Assembly: GCA_949291675.1 (NCBI GenBank) | Contig: CASEWR010000154.1 | Location: forward strand, 1-36,679 | From: an uncultured Desulfovibrio sp. | GTDB lineage: Bacteria > Desulfobacterota > Desulfovibrionia > Desulfovibrionales > Desulfovibrionaceae | Length of the DNA stretch: 36,679 bases | Direction of reading: 5' to 3' | In this document: positions 36,391 through 36,679 of the stretch, one piece after another | Layout: every line of letters begins with the position of its first letter | How positions within the stretch are numbered: position 1 is the stretch's first letter | The notes under the pieces: generated by a model | Told to the model about the DNA's origin: nothing | Database searches by the model: none | What the model saw: only the letters and a program-made list of their open reading frames with translations | Translations under genes and position numbers: made by a program

Positions 36391-36423
36391 AAAAAAAGGA
36401 GAATGACCCGAAGGCCACTCTCC
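36391..36423 (-). terminator. intrinsic terminator of the right-edge transporter gene
   Basis: On the minus strand an 11-bp stem (two G-U pairs) with a TTCG tetraloop is followed by seven T. It lies about 75 bases past the stop at 36500. Confidence 0.92.
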
Positions 36424-36499
36424 CGAAATGTTCTGCCCGAAGCAAAGCGCGCTGGCAGTGTGTTTTCCTGACTCCTGCTGGAGCTTTCCGGCTAAAGCT

Positions 36500-36679
36500 T
36501 TAGTCGAAGAGGTAGGAGAACTTGTCTATATAGCCCTGTACAAAGAGGACAAAGACCACCACAGGCAGCACATAGGTGAGGAAGGGACGTATCCAGTGCG
36601 GGAACTTCAGACCGTCACCCTTGTCTGCTTCGGCAATGAAATTGCTCCAGCCCCAGCCGTATCTGCTGGTGCAGAAGAC
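36500..36679 (-). CDS. sodium:neurotransmitter symporter-family transporter, C-terminal 59 residues (cut by window edge)
   Basis: The fragment reads VFCTSRYGWGWSNF, then IAEADKGDGLKFPHWIRP, then the membrane helix FLTYVLPVVVFVLFVQGYI, and ends KFSYLFD. The pattern GWGW.NF.AEA..G.GLKFP.W.RP..TYVLP is typical of the end of bacterial SNF/NSS sodium-dependent amino-acid transporters. The rest lies outside the window, so the substrate cannot be judged. A strong terminator follows. Confidence 0.8.
   Translation of the reverse strand, partial: VFCTSRYGWGWSNFIAEADKGDGLKFPHWIRPFLTYVLPVVVFVLFVQGYIDKFSYLFD

Overview
The window looks like chromosomal DNA of an anaerobic, GC-rich Gram-negative sulfidogen of the Desulfovibrionaceae type. 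The clues are a ferredoxin-dependent 2-oxoglutarate oxidoreductase, the order lysS-lolC-lolD-bamA, a BamA with an extra N-terminal periplasmic domain, a sigma-54-rich style of control, and lineage-typical ACT-UPF0210 and short DarP genes. The genus assignment is inference; no rRNA gene is present.

Left part (1-8941, nearly all on the minus strand): the start of the S10 ribosomal operon (rpsJ, then the first codons of rplC) with a consensus promoter and a leader of about 480 nt; a small unknown gene with one in-frame UGA (selenoprotein candidate or pseudogene); ftsY with a very long acidic, repeat-containing N-terminal region; a small two-helix membrane protein; queF; and a membrane-bound cyclic-di-GMP phosphodiesterase with a degenerate GGDEF domain. 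About 1.2 kb without genes follows, containing inverted repeats and a good sigma-54 promoter.

Centre (10090-25532, plus strand): this is the most interesting part. A sigma-54 promoter precedes tcuA-tcuB-(DcuC-like transporter)-aconitase-like hydratase-icd-korDABC-sucC-sucD, followed by a PrpR-type sigma-54 activator. Read in order, the enzymes form a complete route: tricarballylate (or citrate/aconitate) to cis-aconitate, isocitrate, 2-oxoglutarate, succinyl-CoA and succinate. The route would deliver electrons to quinone, NADP and ferredoxin, plus one ATP (or GTP) by substrate-level phosphorylation. Intercistronic hairpins separate several of the genes.

Right part (25841-36679): a short DarP/YjgA-family gene; an intergenic array of ATTGCGCGAT boxes; the minus-strand pair ACT-domain protein and UPF0210 protein; then lysS-lolC-lolD-bamA on the plus strand (lysyl-tRNA synthetase, lipoprotein release, outer-membrane protein assembly), closed by a strong terminator. 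The end of a sodium:neurotransmitter-symporter-family gene enters from the right edge. Many intergenic stretches carry their own short degenerate tandem repeats. I saw no tRNA, rRNA, CRISPR array, insertion sequence or prophage.
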